Shown one piece after another: positions 55,098-62,945 of a DNA stretch of 64,000 bases. The notes beneath the pieces were generated by a model. The model was not told the origin of the DNA. It worked only from the letters and a program-made list of their open reading frames with translations, and searched no databases. The translations under genes and the position numbers were made by a program. This DNA comes from Bradyrhizobium agreste. GTDB taxonomy: Bacteria > Pseudomonadota > Alphaproteobacteria > Rhizobiales > Xanthobacteraceae. Position 1 is the first letter of the stretch. Every line of letters begins with the position of its first letter. The stretch covers positions 124,001-188,000 of the forward strand of contig NZ_JACCHP010000007.1 of assembly GCF_016031625.1 (NCBI RefSeq). Reading direction: 5' to 3'.

Positions 55098-55505
55098 GGT
55101 CGCCGACAGGCGGCTGTGCCGTGCGAGGGAAAAGGCGGTGTGCCCGCGCCGCATTGCCGGCAGCTCAGCAAAATGGTCTCTGTCGTGCCGGTCGCTTGCG
55201 TTCTACATTCCTTGCAGCCGTGGGTGAGTCGTTTCGCCTTGTGGTTGGATTCTTTGTTGCGGTTCGGCGCCCTTAAGTTGTTTGATGAAGTTTTGGTGAA
55301 ACAAAGAACTGCTATAGTGCAGTTAGGTAATTGGCCCTGTTCTTTTTATCGCACAGACGATCAGGTCAACCAAACAGCCATCGAGCGTTGGAATTGGCGA
55401 GGTCTGTGAACGGGCTCATATCGAAGAGCCACCCGACGGGCTACGATCACCTCGAAAATCAGCGGTGGAATATCTGTAAATCAAATCAAGCGGTGGGGGT
55501 GGATC
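55098..55505. other. Intergenic region after the Tad operon
   Basis: These 408 bases are more A+T-rich than the surroundings. A TATAGT hexamer at 55313-55318 lies within the small inverted repeat ACTGC/GCAGT and could be a -10 element for the small genes at 55506 and 55764. No gene, tRNA or repeat-family element is visible. Confidence 0.35.
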
Positions 55506-55691
55506 ATGCCCGCCATATTCGACCTGCTCTATCGTGAATATTGCCGCGCCCGTCTCGCTGAAATGCGCAAACAGCTTCTGATCGCAGCCGAGCGTACTGA
55601 AGCTATCGCAGCCGATCATCGTCCTGCGATGCAAGCTGACGACGAGAGAACGGACGCACAAAGCAAGACCGGTCACGGCCTGCCGAATTGA
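55506..55691 (+). CDS. Small hydrophilic protein of unknown function
   Basis: The 61-residue product (MPAIFDLLYREYCRARLAEM at its start) is mostly one amphipathic helix with alternating basic and acidic residues and a polar tail. A purine-rich GGTGGGGGTGG precedes the ATG. I recognise no family, but short proteins of this kind occur in Bradyrhizobium genomes. A minus-strand frame of 152 codons overlaps it but is Cys/His-rich and looks spurious. Confidence 0.5.
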   Translation: MPAIFDLLYREYCRARLAEMRKQLLIAAERTEAIAADHRPAMQADDERTDAQSKTGHGLPN

Positions 55692-55763
55692 AGCGGCTCC
55701 AAGACCGGCGATCACTCCCGCGTAGCAGTGACCAAGCAATTGGCAACAGTTTGGGAGACGGCA

Positions 55764-55850
55764 ATGAATACACCCGAATGCTACACCGTCGTCGTCGCCT
55801 GCATGTCGTGCCTGACCATCATTGGATTGATGGCCGTCGGTGCGTGGTGA
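55764..55850 (+). CDS. 28-residue candidate membrane peptide
   Basis: ATG after GGGAGACGGCA opens a frame of 28 codons with TGA at 55848. The peptide has a short polar start (MNTPECY), a hydrophobic stretch (TVVVACMSCLTIIGLMAVG) and ends AW. This is the shape of known small membrane proteins. The ribosome binding site is good, but with so short a frame, conservation in relatives is needed to believe it. Confidence 0.4.
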   Translation: MNTPECYTVVVACMSCLTIIGLMAVGAW

Positions 55851-55941
55851 GCATGCCCCCTCGGCTCGGTGCATCCGGCTTCGACGTGAGTGCAGCCGCC
55901 GCGTCCTCCGACGGCGACGGCTGCGCTTTTGGATCCCGAGA

Positions 55942-56277
55942 TCAGCCTTCCGGCGGCGAATAGGAAGAACGCAGCTTCGCCGCGTTCTGGCGGACCTGCT
56001 TGATCTCGTCCTGCGTGAACAACCGAACCAGTTTCACATCCTGCAGCGTGCCGGCCGCGACGGTCAGGCCGGAAATGGCTGGAGCCGCGCTGGGATCAGG
56101 CACATCGAAAATCACGAGAACGCCGGGGCCGTCGGCCGCGACGCTGTACATCGAGACCAACTTTCCGCCGGCCGCTTCGATGAGCTTTCGAGCTGCCTCC
56201 TGGCGATTGGTCGTGGGATTCTCCAAAATGGCATTGAGAGAGCGTGGCGTGTATTGTCCGGTGAGGCAAAAATGCAT
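55942..56277 (-). CDS. GYD domain protein
   Basis: The 111-residue product matches the GYD family of small dimeric alpha/beta (ferredoxin-like) proteins: CLTGQYTPRSLNAILENP, ARKLIEAAGGKLVSMYSVAA, PGVLVIFDVPDPSAAPAIS and LQDVKLVRLFTQDEI. Their function is unknown. An excellent ribosome binding site (AGAGGAGAACATGCC) precedes the ATG at 56277. It stands alone. Confidence 0.87.
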   Translation of the reverse strand: MHFCLTGQYTPRSLNAILENPTTNRQEAARKLIEAAGGKLVSMYSVAADGPGVLVIFDVPDPSAAPAISGLTVAAGTLQDVKLVRLFTQDEIKQVRQNAAKLRSSYSPPEG

Positions 56278-56538
56278 GGCATGTTCTCCTCTGAACTATT
56301 GGCAATAACTCTCCGTGCCGTTGCGAACCGGTCGCTCCGGCCGCTGCACCTGACATGATGAAGATTCGTTGCCCGCCGTGGGCATCAACGCCGTCGATGA
56401 TTTCCGCGAGTTCGGCACGTCCCGGTGACGGCTCTCATGCAAGGCTACATCAACTGTCGAACGCGCGGAAGAAGATTCGCCAGCAGCGACATTTCACGTT
56501 TCGCGACTAGGGCAGAGACGTTGCCTCACGTTGCGAGA

Positions 56539-57555
56539 TCAGCGCGCGCTGAACCTTCGCTCGCGCGCTCTGTACAGATGATCGCTGATCAATTGCCGCA
56601 GCTTTGCCGGATCATCGAATTCGAGCTGAACGGCGAACGGCACGATGCCGTCAGGCACGCCTTCGCGGCCGCGCAAGCGTGCAAGATCCTTTTCGGTGGT
56701 CACCAGCGTGAGCTGCTCGCGCAGCGCCTCCGCTGCGAGCGCCGCGATCTCGTCTTCCGAAAACATGTGGTGGTCGGCGAAGGCGCGCGTGCGCGCGACG
56801 TCGATCCCGCTCGCACGCAGGGTGCGGAAGAAACGCTCGGGATCGCCAATGCCGGCGAAGGCGAAGACCCGCTTGCCGAAGAGCCGCGCGAGCGAGGCCG
56901 CATCCGGCTTCAGGCGCGCACGCAGCTCGGGCTTGTTCCGCTTCGCGATCTCCGCCGCGACATCGTTGGCGGCATTGCCGTCGCCGATCAGCACCAGCGC
57001 GTCGGTGCGCGCGAGCTGCACCGCGAGCGGGGCGCGCAGGGGGCCTGCGGGAAACACCTCGCCGTTGCCGAGGCCGCGCTCGCCGTCGATCACGATCAGC
57101 GAGGCGTCCTTGAGCAGAGCAGGATTCTGGAAGCCGTCATCCATCAGGATCACGGTGGCGCCTTGCGACTTCGCGAGCGCAACGCCGTCGAGGCGGTCGC
57201 GCGCGACCGCGACCGGGACGTCGCGCGACATCATCAAGGGCTCGTCGCCGACGTCGGACGCATCGTGGCGCGCGCGATCGACCATGACAGGCCCCTTCAG
57301 GCGCCCGCCATAGCCGCGGCTGAGCACGACAGGCGTCTCGCCGAGCTCGCGCAAGACCTTGGTCAACGCCAGCACGGTCGGCGTCTTGCCGGCACCGCCG
57401 ACATGGTAGTTGCCGACGCAGATCACGGGGATGCCGGCGTCCGCGCCTTGGCGCAGCATGCGCCGTGCAGTGATCGCGCCGTAGACGGCTCCGAGCGGCC
57501 ATAGCGCGTATGATTGGAGGGAACGTGGCCGGTACCAAAAGGCCGGCTCACGCAT
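56539..57555 (-). CDS. lpxK: Tetraacyldisaccharide 4'-kinase
   Basis: LpxK phosphorylates the 4' position of the lipid A disaccharide at the inner membrane. The 338-residue product has the N-terminal amphipathic helix and the P-loop VGNYHVGGAGKTPTVLALTK, the VLSRGYGG motif and the DDGFQNPALLKD segment. It is the last gene of the minus-strand cluster; its ATG overlaps the waaA stop by 8 bases, so the two lipid A enzymes are coupled. Confidence 0.95.
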   Translation of the reverse strand: MREPAFWYRPRSLQSYALWPLGAVYGAITARRMLRQGADAGIPVICVGNYHVGGAGKTPTVLALTKVLRELGETPVVLSRGYGGRLKGPVMVDRARHDASDVGDEPLMMSRDVPVAVARDRLDGVALAKSQGATVILMDDGFQNPALLKDASLIVIDGERGLGNGEVFPAGPLRAPLAVQLARTDALVLIGDGNAANDVAAEIAKRNKPELRARLKPDAASLARLFGKRVFAFAGIGDPERFFRTLRASGIDVARTRAFADHHMFSEDEIAALAAEALREQLTLVTTEKDLARLRGREGVPDGIVPFAVQLEFDDPAKLRQLISDHLYRARERRFSAR

Positions 57556-58864
57556 TGGCAGCCCCCATCTCGATCCGCAACTGCAGCAGATACGGCTCGA
57601 GCGCGGTCATGGTGCGATCGAGCGCACCGCCAAGCTGCTCGACCACGCCGGAGGCGGCGCGCTGCATCTTGTCGCGCATGACGGGATCGGCCAGCAACTG
57701 CCCGAGCTGCTTGACCAGCGCCTCCTGCGTGTCGGCCTGCCGCGCGCCGCCGCTGGTATCGAGCGCCTCGTAGACGTCGGCGAAGTTGAACACGTGCGGA
57801 CCGTGGACGATCGCCGCCCCCAACTTGATCGCCTCGATCGGGTTCTGCCCGCCATGGTGGATCAGCGATCCGCCCATGAACACGATTGCCGAGAGCCGAT
57901 AGAACAGGCCGAGCTCGCCCATCGTGTCGGCGACATAGATGTCGGTCGTCGCCGTCGGCAGCTCCTCGCGCGAGCGCAAGCTGGGCTTCAGGCCGGAGGC
58001 CGTGACGAGGCCTGCGATCGAGGAGCCGCGGTCCGGGTGCCGCGGCACGATCACGGTGAGAAGCTGCGGGAAGAAACCGACCAGGCTGCGATGCGCCGCG
58101 ACCAGCATCTCGTCCTCGCCCGGATGGGTCGAGGCCGCGACGACGATCGGCCGCCCGCGCGTCATCGCCATCAGCCGTTCGAGCTTGGCGGGATCGGCCG
58201 GGGGCGCGGGCACGTCGAGCTTGAGATTGCCCGTCGTGACGACGTCGCGGCCGCCGAGCGCGGCAAAGCGCTCGGCATCGGTCTTCGACTGCGCAAGACA
58301 GATGTCGAACCGCGACAGCAGCGCCGAGATGGTGCCGTGCATGCGCCGCCAGCGCGGGAACGAACGCGGCGACATCCGCCCGTTGATCAGCACCATCGGC
58401 ACCCGCCGCGCCGCGCCGGCGAGGATCAGGTTCGGCCACAAATCGGATTCGATGAACAGCGCCAGCGACGGCTTCCAATGATCGAGGAAGCGCGCGACAT
58501 AGCGCGGCGAGTCATACGGCAGGTATTGATGGATGACGTCGGGCGGAAAGCGTTTTGCGACCACCGCGGCCGAAGTGACCGTGCCCGAGGTGAGCAGGAT
58601 GCGCAGATTGAGATCGCGCAGGCGCTCGATCAGCGCCGCTGCGGCCAGCACCTCGCCGACGCTGGCGCCGTGGATCCAGACCAGCGGGCCATGCGGCCGC
58701 ACGTCGCGCGACAGGCCGCGCCGCTCGCCGACGCGGGCGGGATCCTCCTTGCCCTGCTTCAGCCGCCGCTTGATCAGCGCAGGCGCAAGCGGCACCAGGC
58801 CGGCGGCCAGGCGCCGGTACATCCGCAGCGTGATCGGCAGCGCAATGGGCAGCGACTTAGGCAT
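57548..58864 (-). CDS. waaA: 3-deoxy-D-manno-octulosonic acid (KDO) transferase
   Basis: WaaA adds KDO from CMP-KDO to lipid IVA. The 438-residue product has the membrane-associated N-terminus, the glycosyltransferase signature GPLVWIHGASVGEVLAA with its conserved Glu, and the nucleotide-binding region GGSLIHHGGQNPIEAIKLG. I start it at ATG 58864 because the family begins with a short hydrophobic segment there. It overlaps the acyltransferase-like gene by 8 bases upstream and lpxK by 8 bases downstream. Confidence 0.94.
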   Translation of the reverse strand: MPKSLPIALPITLRMYRRLAAGLVPLAPALIKRRLKQGKEDPARVGERRGLSRDVRPHGPLVWIHGASVGEVLAAAALIERLRDLNLRILLTSGTVTSAAVVAKRFPPDVIHQYLPYDSPRYVARFLDHWKPSLALFIESDLWPNLILAGAARRVPMVLINGRMSPRSFPRWRRMHGTISALLSRFDICLAQSKTDAERFAALGGRDVVTTGNLKLDVPAPPADPAKLERLMAMTRGRPIVVAASTHPGEDEMLVAAHRSLVGFFPQLLTVIVPRHPDRGSSIAGLVTASGLKPSLRSREELPTATTDIYVADTMGELGLFYRLSAIVFMGGSLIHHGGQNPIEAIKLGAAIVHGPHVFNFADVYEALDTSGGARQADTQEALVKQLGQLLADPVMRDKMQRAASGVVEQLGGALDRTMTALEPYLLQLRIEMGAANA

Positions 58865-59576
58865 CTTCCGGTCCCGGGCGTCCGAGCTGCGCATAGGCAC
58901 GACGAGTCGCCTCGTTCAACGTGTCTTCCAGCTCCTGCCGCAAGGTCTCCATCATGGCGGCATCGGCATCCGCGGGAACGTGGATTTCCTTGATGCCGAC
59001 CAATGCGCCCCGCCCGAACGGCAAATTGATGGTGGTGCGATCCCAGTTCTTGAGCCGGACGAAGCGGCTGGTCGCCATCGCGAAAGGCATGATCGGCCGT
59101 CCCGATTCCCGTGCCAGCATGATAATGCCGAGCCCGGCCACGCGCGAGCGCTTGGGGACATCGGCCGTCAGCGCGACATTACAACCCGCCTGGAGCGTCC
59201 GCACCATTTCCTTGAAGGCGCCGACGCCCCCTTTGCGGTGAAACGCGCCGCCATGGTCGCCGGAACCGCGGATGGTATCGATCCCGAGCCGCTCGGCGGC
59301 AATGGCATTGTACTCGCCGTCGCGGTGCCGGGAGATCAGCACCTTGGCCCGATAGGAGGCCTTGTTCCGGTTCTTGATGAAGGGCGTGAGGAAATGCTGG
59401 CCGTGCCAGAACGCGAAGATCGCAGGGAGCTGCGGCTCGACGCGCTCATAGACTTCGGGCGGATCGAACGTGAATTTGTTGGTCCGCCAGACCAGACGCA
59501 GATATTCGGCCGCCAGGATCCCGACGGCACGCTGAAACCAGCTGCTTCGCAGCGTATTGCGAAGCAGTTTCTTCAA
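58857..59576 (-). CDS. Lysophospholipid acyltransferase-like protein (DUF374)
   Basis: The 239-residue product has the DUF374 pattern of the LPLAT superfamily: FAFWHGQHFLTPF with the histidine, ISRHRDGEYNAIAAERLG, GGVGAFKEMVRTLQAGCNVA and TADVPKRSRVAGLG. Such proteins are probably acyltransferases at the inner membrane. The position directly before waaA and lpxK suggests a part in lipid A acylation, which in Bradyrhizobium includes very-long-chain fatty acids; this is inference. It overlaps the DUF4170 gene by 4 bases and waaA by 8. Confidence 0.88.
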   Translation of the reverse strand: MKKLLRNTLRSSWFQRAVGILAAEYLRLVWRTNKFTFDPPEVYERVEPQLPAIFAFWHGQHFLTPFIKNRNKASYRAKVLISRHRDGEYNAIAAERLGIDTIRGSGDHGGAFHRKGGVGAFKEMVRTLQAGCNVALTADVPKRSRVAGLGIIMLARESGRPIMPFAMATSRFVRLKNWDRTTINLPFGRGALVGIKEIHVPADADAAMMETLRQELEDTLNEATRRAYAQLGRPGPEDA

Positions 59577-59815
59577 CGCGCCGGTTCTTGATTCGGATCG
59601 AGCAGCCGATGCAGGTGGACGATGAAGTAGCGCATCTGCGCATTGTCGACCGTGCTCTGCGCCTTGGCCCGCCAGGCGGCGTGGGCGGTGGCATAATTTG
59701 GATAGAGGCCGACGATGTCGACCTCGTCCAGGTTCTTGAAGGTGTTGTGCTCGAGATCGACGAGCTCGCCGCCGATGACGAGGTGGAGCAGTTGTTGCGG
59801 GGCACTATCTGGCAT
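59573..59815 (-). CDS. DUF4170 domain protein
   Basis: The 80-residue product has the family pattern QQLLHLVIGGELVDLEHNTF, DIVGLYPNYATAHAAWRAKA and QMRYFIVHLHRLLDP. It is a small alphaproteobacterial protein of unknown function, steadily found between the IMPase-like and DUF374 genes in these genomes. ATG 59815 is taken as start. It overlaps the next gene by 4 bases. Confidence 0.87.
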   Translation of the reverse strand: MPDSAPQQLLHLVIGGELVDLEHNTFKNLDEVDIVGLYPNYATAHAAWRAKAQSTVDNAQMRYFIVHLHRLLDPNQEPAR

Positions 59816-59876
59816 GAGTTCTGTTCCTAACGGGCTGCCCGGCAAAGCAGTGTTCGAGAAGCACGACGAAAGCGCC

Positions 59877-60695
59877 TTAGGCTAAGGGACGGTTGCGAAA
59901 ATGCGCGACAATGCCCGCATGACGTTCGCGTCCCGCTGCCACCAGCACTCCGTGCGCCACTTCCCGGCGGTTATAGAGGATGGGTTCTCCGGAGAGGTCG
60001 CTCATCCTACCATCCGCTTCCTGCACGATCAAATCGGCCGCCGCAAGGTCCCAATCATGGCTGTTGCCGCCCGCAAAAGCCGCATCCAGCGCACCATGGG
60101 CGACCCGGCACAGCCGCAGCGCCAGCGACCCGATCCGCCGGTGCAGCTTGATCTCGCCGAGTGACGGCTTCAGCCGCTCGACCAGCGGCTTCGGGCCGGC
60201 CACGCGGGCGAAATCGAGCTCGGATCCGCGCGTCGCGCGCACCGGCTTGTCGTTGAGCGTCGTGCCCCGGCCGCGCGTTGCGAAGAAGAATTCGTCGGTG
60301 GCCGGGGCGAATATGGCGGCGAGCACCGGCGACGCGTCCTCAACCAGCGCGACGCTGACACACCATTCGTCGTGACCGCCGAGATAATTGCGCGTGCCGT
60401 CGATGGGATCGACGATCCAGGTCAGCCGCCGCGACAGCCGCGCCGCATCGTCGGCGCTCTCCTCGGACAGCCAGCCATAATCGGGCGTCGCAGCGCGCAG
60501 GCGCGATTCGAGCAGATCATTGACCGCGATGTCAGCCTCCGACACCGGCGAGGACGCGCCCTTGGTCCACTTCCTGAGCTCGCTGCGGAACATCGACTGC
60601 GCCAGCGCGCCCGCCTCCCGCACCGTGTCCTTCAGCAGCGCCGCGTCGCGGGTCAGGATGATGTCGTCGAGAGAGTGCGCGTCAGCGTCCGCCAA
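59877..60695 (-). CDS. Inositol monophosphatase/3'(2'),5'-bisphosphate nucleotidase family
   Basis: The 272-residue product has the metal-binding signatures of the family: a Glu-containing segment WLSEESADD, WIVDPIDGTRNYLGG and the C-terminal SHDWDLAAADLIVQEADG. It should be a Mg-dependent, lithium-sensitive phosphatase. CysQ-type PAP phosphatase or an inositol-phosphatase role are both possible; I cannot separate them by eye. It starts with TTG at 60695, overlapping the pmbA stop by 14 bases, which points to translational coupling. Confidence 0.9.
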   Translation of the reverse strand: MADADAHSLDDIILTRDAALLKDTVREAGALAQSMFRSELRKWTKGASSPVSEADIAVNDLLESRLRAATPDYGWLSEESADDAARLSRRLTWIVDPIDGTRNYLGGHDEWCVSVALVEDASPVLAAIFAPATDEFFFATRGRGTTLNDKPVRATRGSELDFARVAGPKPLVERLKPSLGEIKLHRRIGSLALRLCRVAHGALDAAFAGGNSHDWDLAAADLIVQEADGRMSDLSGEPILYNRREVAHGVLVAAGRERHAGIVAHFRNRPLA

Positions 60696-62073
60696 GCGTC
60701 AAACCCTCGATGCGCACCGTCGGCGCATTGATGCCGTAGCGGAATTCGAGATTGTTGGCGGGCTGCATCGACTTGAAGATCTCGAACAGGTGCCCCGCGA
60801 TCGTCACCTCGCTGACGGGATAGGTGATCTCGCCGTTCTCGATCCAGAAGCCGGAGGCGCCTCGGCTGTAATCGCCGGTGACGCCGTTGACGCCGGAGCC
60901 GATCAGATCGGTGACGTAGAACCCCTGTTTGATGTCGGCGATCAGCTCGGCCGGCGTCAGCGTGCCGGGCTCGAGATGCAGGTTGTACGGGCCCGGCGAG
61001 GGCGAGGAGGACACGCCGCGATGGGCGTGACCGGTGGTGGTGAGGCCGAGCTCGCGCGCGGTGGCGCAGTCGAGCAGCCAGGTCGTCAGCACGCCATCGT
61101 CGACCAGCGCGGTCCGCTTCACCGCGACCCCTTCGGCATCGAAGCTCTGCGAACGCAGGCCGCGCTTGCGCAGGGGATCGTCGATGATGCGGATGTTCTT
61201 CGCAAACAGCTGCTGGCCGAGCTTGTCCTTCAGGAAGCTGGTCTTGCGCGCGATCGAGGCGCCGTTGATGGCGCCGACGAGATGGCCGACCAGCGAGCCG
61301 GCGACGCGCGGATCGAACACGACCGGCACCTTGCAGGTCTCCACCTTGCGCGGATTGTAGCGCGCCACGGTGCGCTCGCCGGCGGAACGGCCGACGATTT
61401 CCGGCGACAGCAGATCGGCGCCATGCGGCGCCGAGGTGAAGTCGTAGTCGCGCTCCATGCTGGTGCCTTCGCCCGAGATGGCGGTGGCCGAGATACCCTG
61501 GCTGGAGCGCAAGTAAGAGCCGTGGAAGCCGGTGGAGGTGACGAGCACCATGCCGCCGATGCCCGCGGAGGCCGAGGCGCCGCCGGACTTGGTCACGCCC
61601 TTGACGGCGAGCGCGGCGGCTTCGGCCGCGAGCGCGCGGCGCTCGAGCTCGGCCGTCGTGGGCACATCGGGATCGAGCAAATCGAGATCGGGGAAGTCGC
61701 GCGCGAGCAGCGCGGGATCGGCGAGACCGACATATTTGTCGTCGGGCGCAACGCGCGCCATCGCGACCGCGCGCTCGGCGAGCTTGGTGACGGCATCGCC
61801 GCTGACGTCGTTGGTCGAGACCACCGCCTGGCGCTGGCCGACCAGCACGCGCAGGCCGACGTCGTCGCCCTCGGACCGCTCGGATTCCTCGACGCGTCCG
61901 TCGCGGACCTCGACGCCCTGCGAGACGCCGCGCACCGCGACCGCATCGGCCGCATCCGCGCCGGCGCGCCTGGCCGCCTCGACCAGCCGCTGCGCGAGGT
62001 CGGAGAGCGCGGACTGATCGAACAGGTCGCGATTGGCGGCAGGCGAAAGCGTCGAGCTTGGTGAAGAGTTCAC
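60682..62073 (-). CDS. pmbA: TldE/PmbA family protein
   Basis: PmbA (TldE) is the non-metal partner of TldD in a peptidase that trims peptides such as microcin precursors. The 463-residue product has the N-terminal VEARRAGADAADAVAVRG region-like helix pair, the central GISATAISGEGTSMERDYDF segment and the C-terminal LIGSGVNGVTGDYSRGASGF, FWIENGEITYPV pattern. The HExxxH zinc motif of TldD is absent, as expected. The start GTG at 62073 follows CAGGATTTC. tldD is not in the window. Confidence 0.9.
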   Translation of the reverse strand: MNSSPSSTLSPAANRDLFDQSALSDLAQRLVEAARRAGADAADAVAVRGVSQGVEVRDGRVEESERSEGDDVGLRVLVGQRQAVVSTNDVSGDAVTKLAERAVAMARVAPDDKYVGLADPALLARDFPDLDLLDPDVPTTAELERRALAAEAAALAVKGVTKSGGASASAGIGGMVLVTSTGFHGSYLRSSQGISATAISGEGTSMERDYDFTSAPHGADLLSPEIVGRSAGERTVARYNPRKVETCKVPVVFDPRVAGSLVGHLVGAINGASIARKTSFLKDKLGQQLFAKNIRIIDDPLRKRGLRSQSFDAEGVAVKRTALVDDGVLTTWLLDCATARELGLTTTGHAHRGVSSSPSPGPYNLHLEPGTLTPAELIADIKQGFYVTDLIGSGVNGVTGDYSRGASGFWIENGEITYPVSEVTIAGHLFEIFKSMQPANNLEFRYGINAPTVRIEGLTLGGR

Positions 62074-62337
62074 GAACGAAATCCTGTTGGGGCGGGGTTC
62101 GGGACCGGAACCCACAGATGTGCCCTGATTGCGCGGACTTCAAGCATTTTCAGCCCGCCAAAAGCTCAGATTCGCGACATCGGCGCAACGTCTCGTCAAT
62201 CATGCGCGCCAAGGTCTTGTCAATCATGAGGTGCAAGTGACAGTGGGTTAACCAGCCTTTTTAAGCGGTTTCGGACCGGGGCGCGCTAAGGTCCTCGCAT
62301 CGACCGGGAACATAATCCCGGCGGGGAGAACGAAGCC

Positions 62338-62856
62338 GTGAGGCGTCAAACAGCAACATGCGGGGCTAACCCCGCCGGGTCGAGCCGCTCCCTGCGGCTC
62401 GACCCTCTTTCCCTTCCGGTCCGCTTCGATGCGCATGATCCGCGCGCCGACGGATATGTCAGGCAGATCGAGCTTCATCGCGAGCGCGTCGTGCTGCGCC
62501 GTGCCGTGCGCGGCATGCAGATGGCGATCAACGTGCGCGTCGCCGACTTCACCGGCGTTGCCTTGCGCGGCAACGACGAAGCGCAGACGCTCGTCCTCGT
62601 GCACCGCGATCCTTCGCTGTCCGTTCCGCTGCTGATCAGCACCGATGCGGACGAGATCGCACAGGCCTGGGCGATCTGGAGCGAGATCTTCGCACTGCCG
62701 CAGCTCGACGAGGGCGCCCGCAAGCCCACGCCGCGCCGCCGCCGCGCCAACGCGATCCGCGCCCGCCGCCCGAAATTCCTGATGCGCCGTCGCACGGGCA
62801 TCGCCCGCGAGCTGCCGGTTCATCGGGACGAGCGCGAGATTATTGCGAGGAATTGA
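62338..62856 (+). CDS. DUF6101 family protein
   Basis: The 172-residue product has two strands-rich parts (DGYVRQIELHRERVVLRRAV, MQMAINVRVADFTGVALR, AQTLVLVHRDPSLSVPLLIS) and a C-terminus rich in Arg. This matches the DUF6101 family of alphaproteobacteria, of unknown function. GTG at 62338 follows GGCGGGGAGAACGAAG, a good ribosome binding site. It is divergent from pmbA, with 264 bases between, in which the 10-mer GTCAATCATG occurs twice. Confidence 0.83.
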   Translation: MRRQTATCGANPAGSSRSLRLDPLSLPVRFDAHDPRADGYVRQIELHRERVVLRRAVRGMQMAINVRVADFTGVALRGNDEAQTLVLVHRDPSLSVPLLISTDADEIAQAWAIWSEIFALPQLDEGARKPTPRRRRANAIRARRPKFLMRRRTGIARELPVHRDEREIIARN

Positions 62857-62945
62857 GCCGGCCGGAGTTAGCGGGCGTGGCGGCCTTCTTCATTTCAACC
62901 CGGGGTGATACGCTGGTCGCAAAGCTCGCGACGGGAGACACCTCC

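Noticed and set aside
55416..55874. 152-codon minus-strand frame
   Set aside because: It is Cys/His/Ser-rich without pattern and overlaps two better-supported small plus-strand frames.
60520..62064. 514-codon plus-strand frame opposite pmbA
   Set aside because: Antisense shadow of pmbA; no ribosome binding site or recognisable domain.
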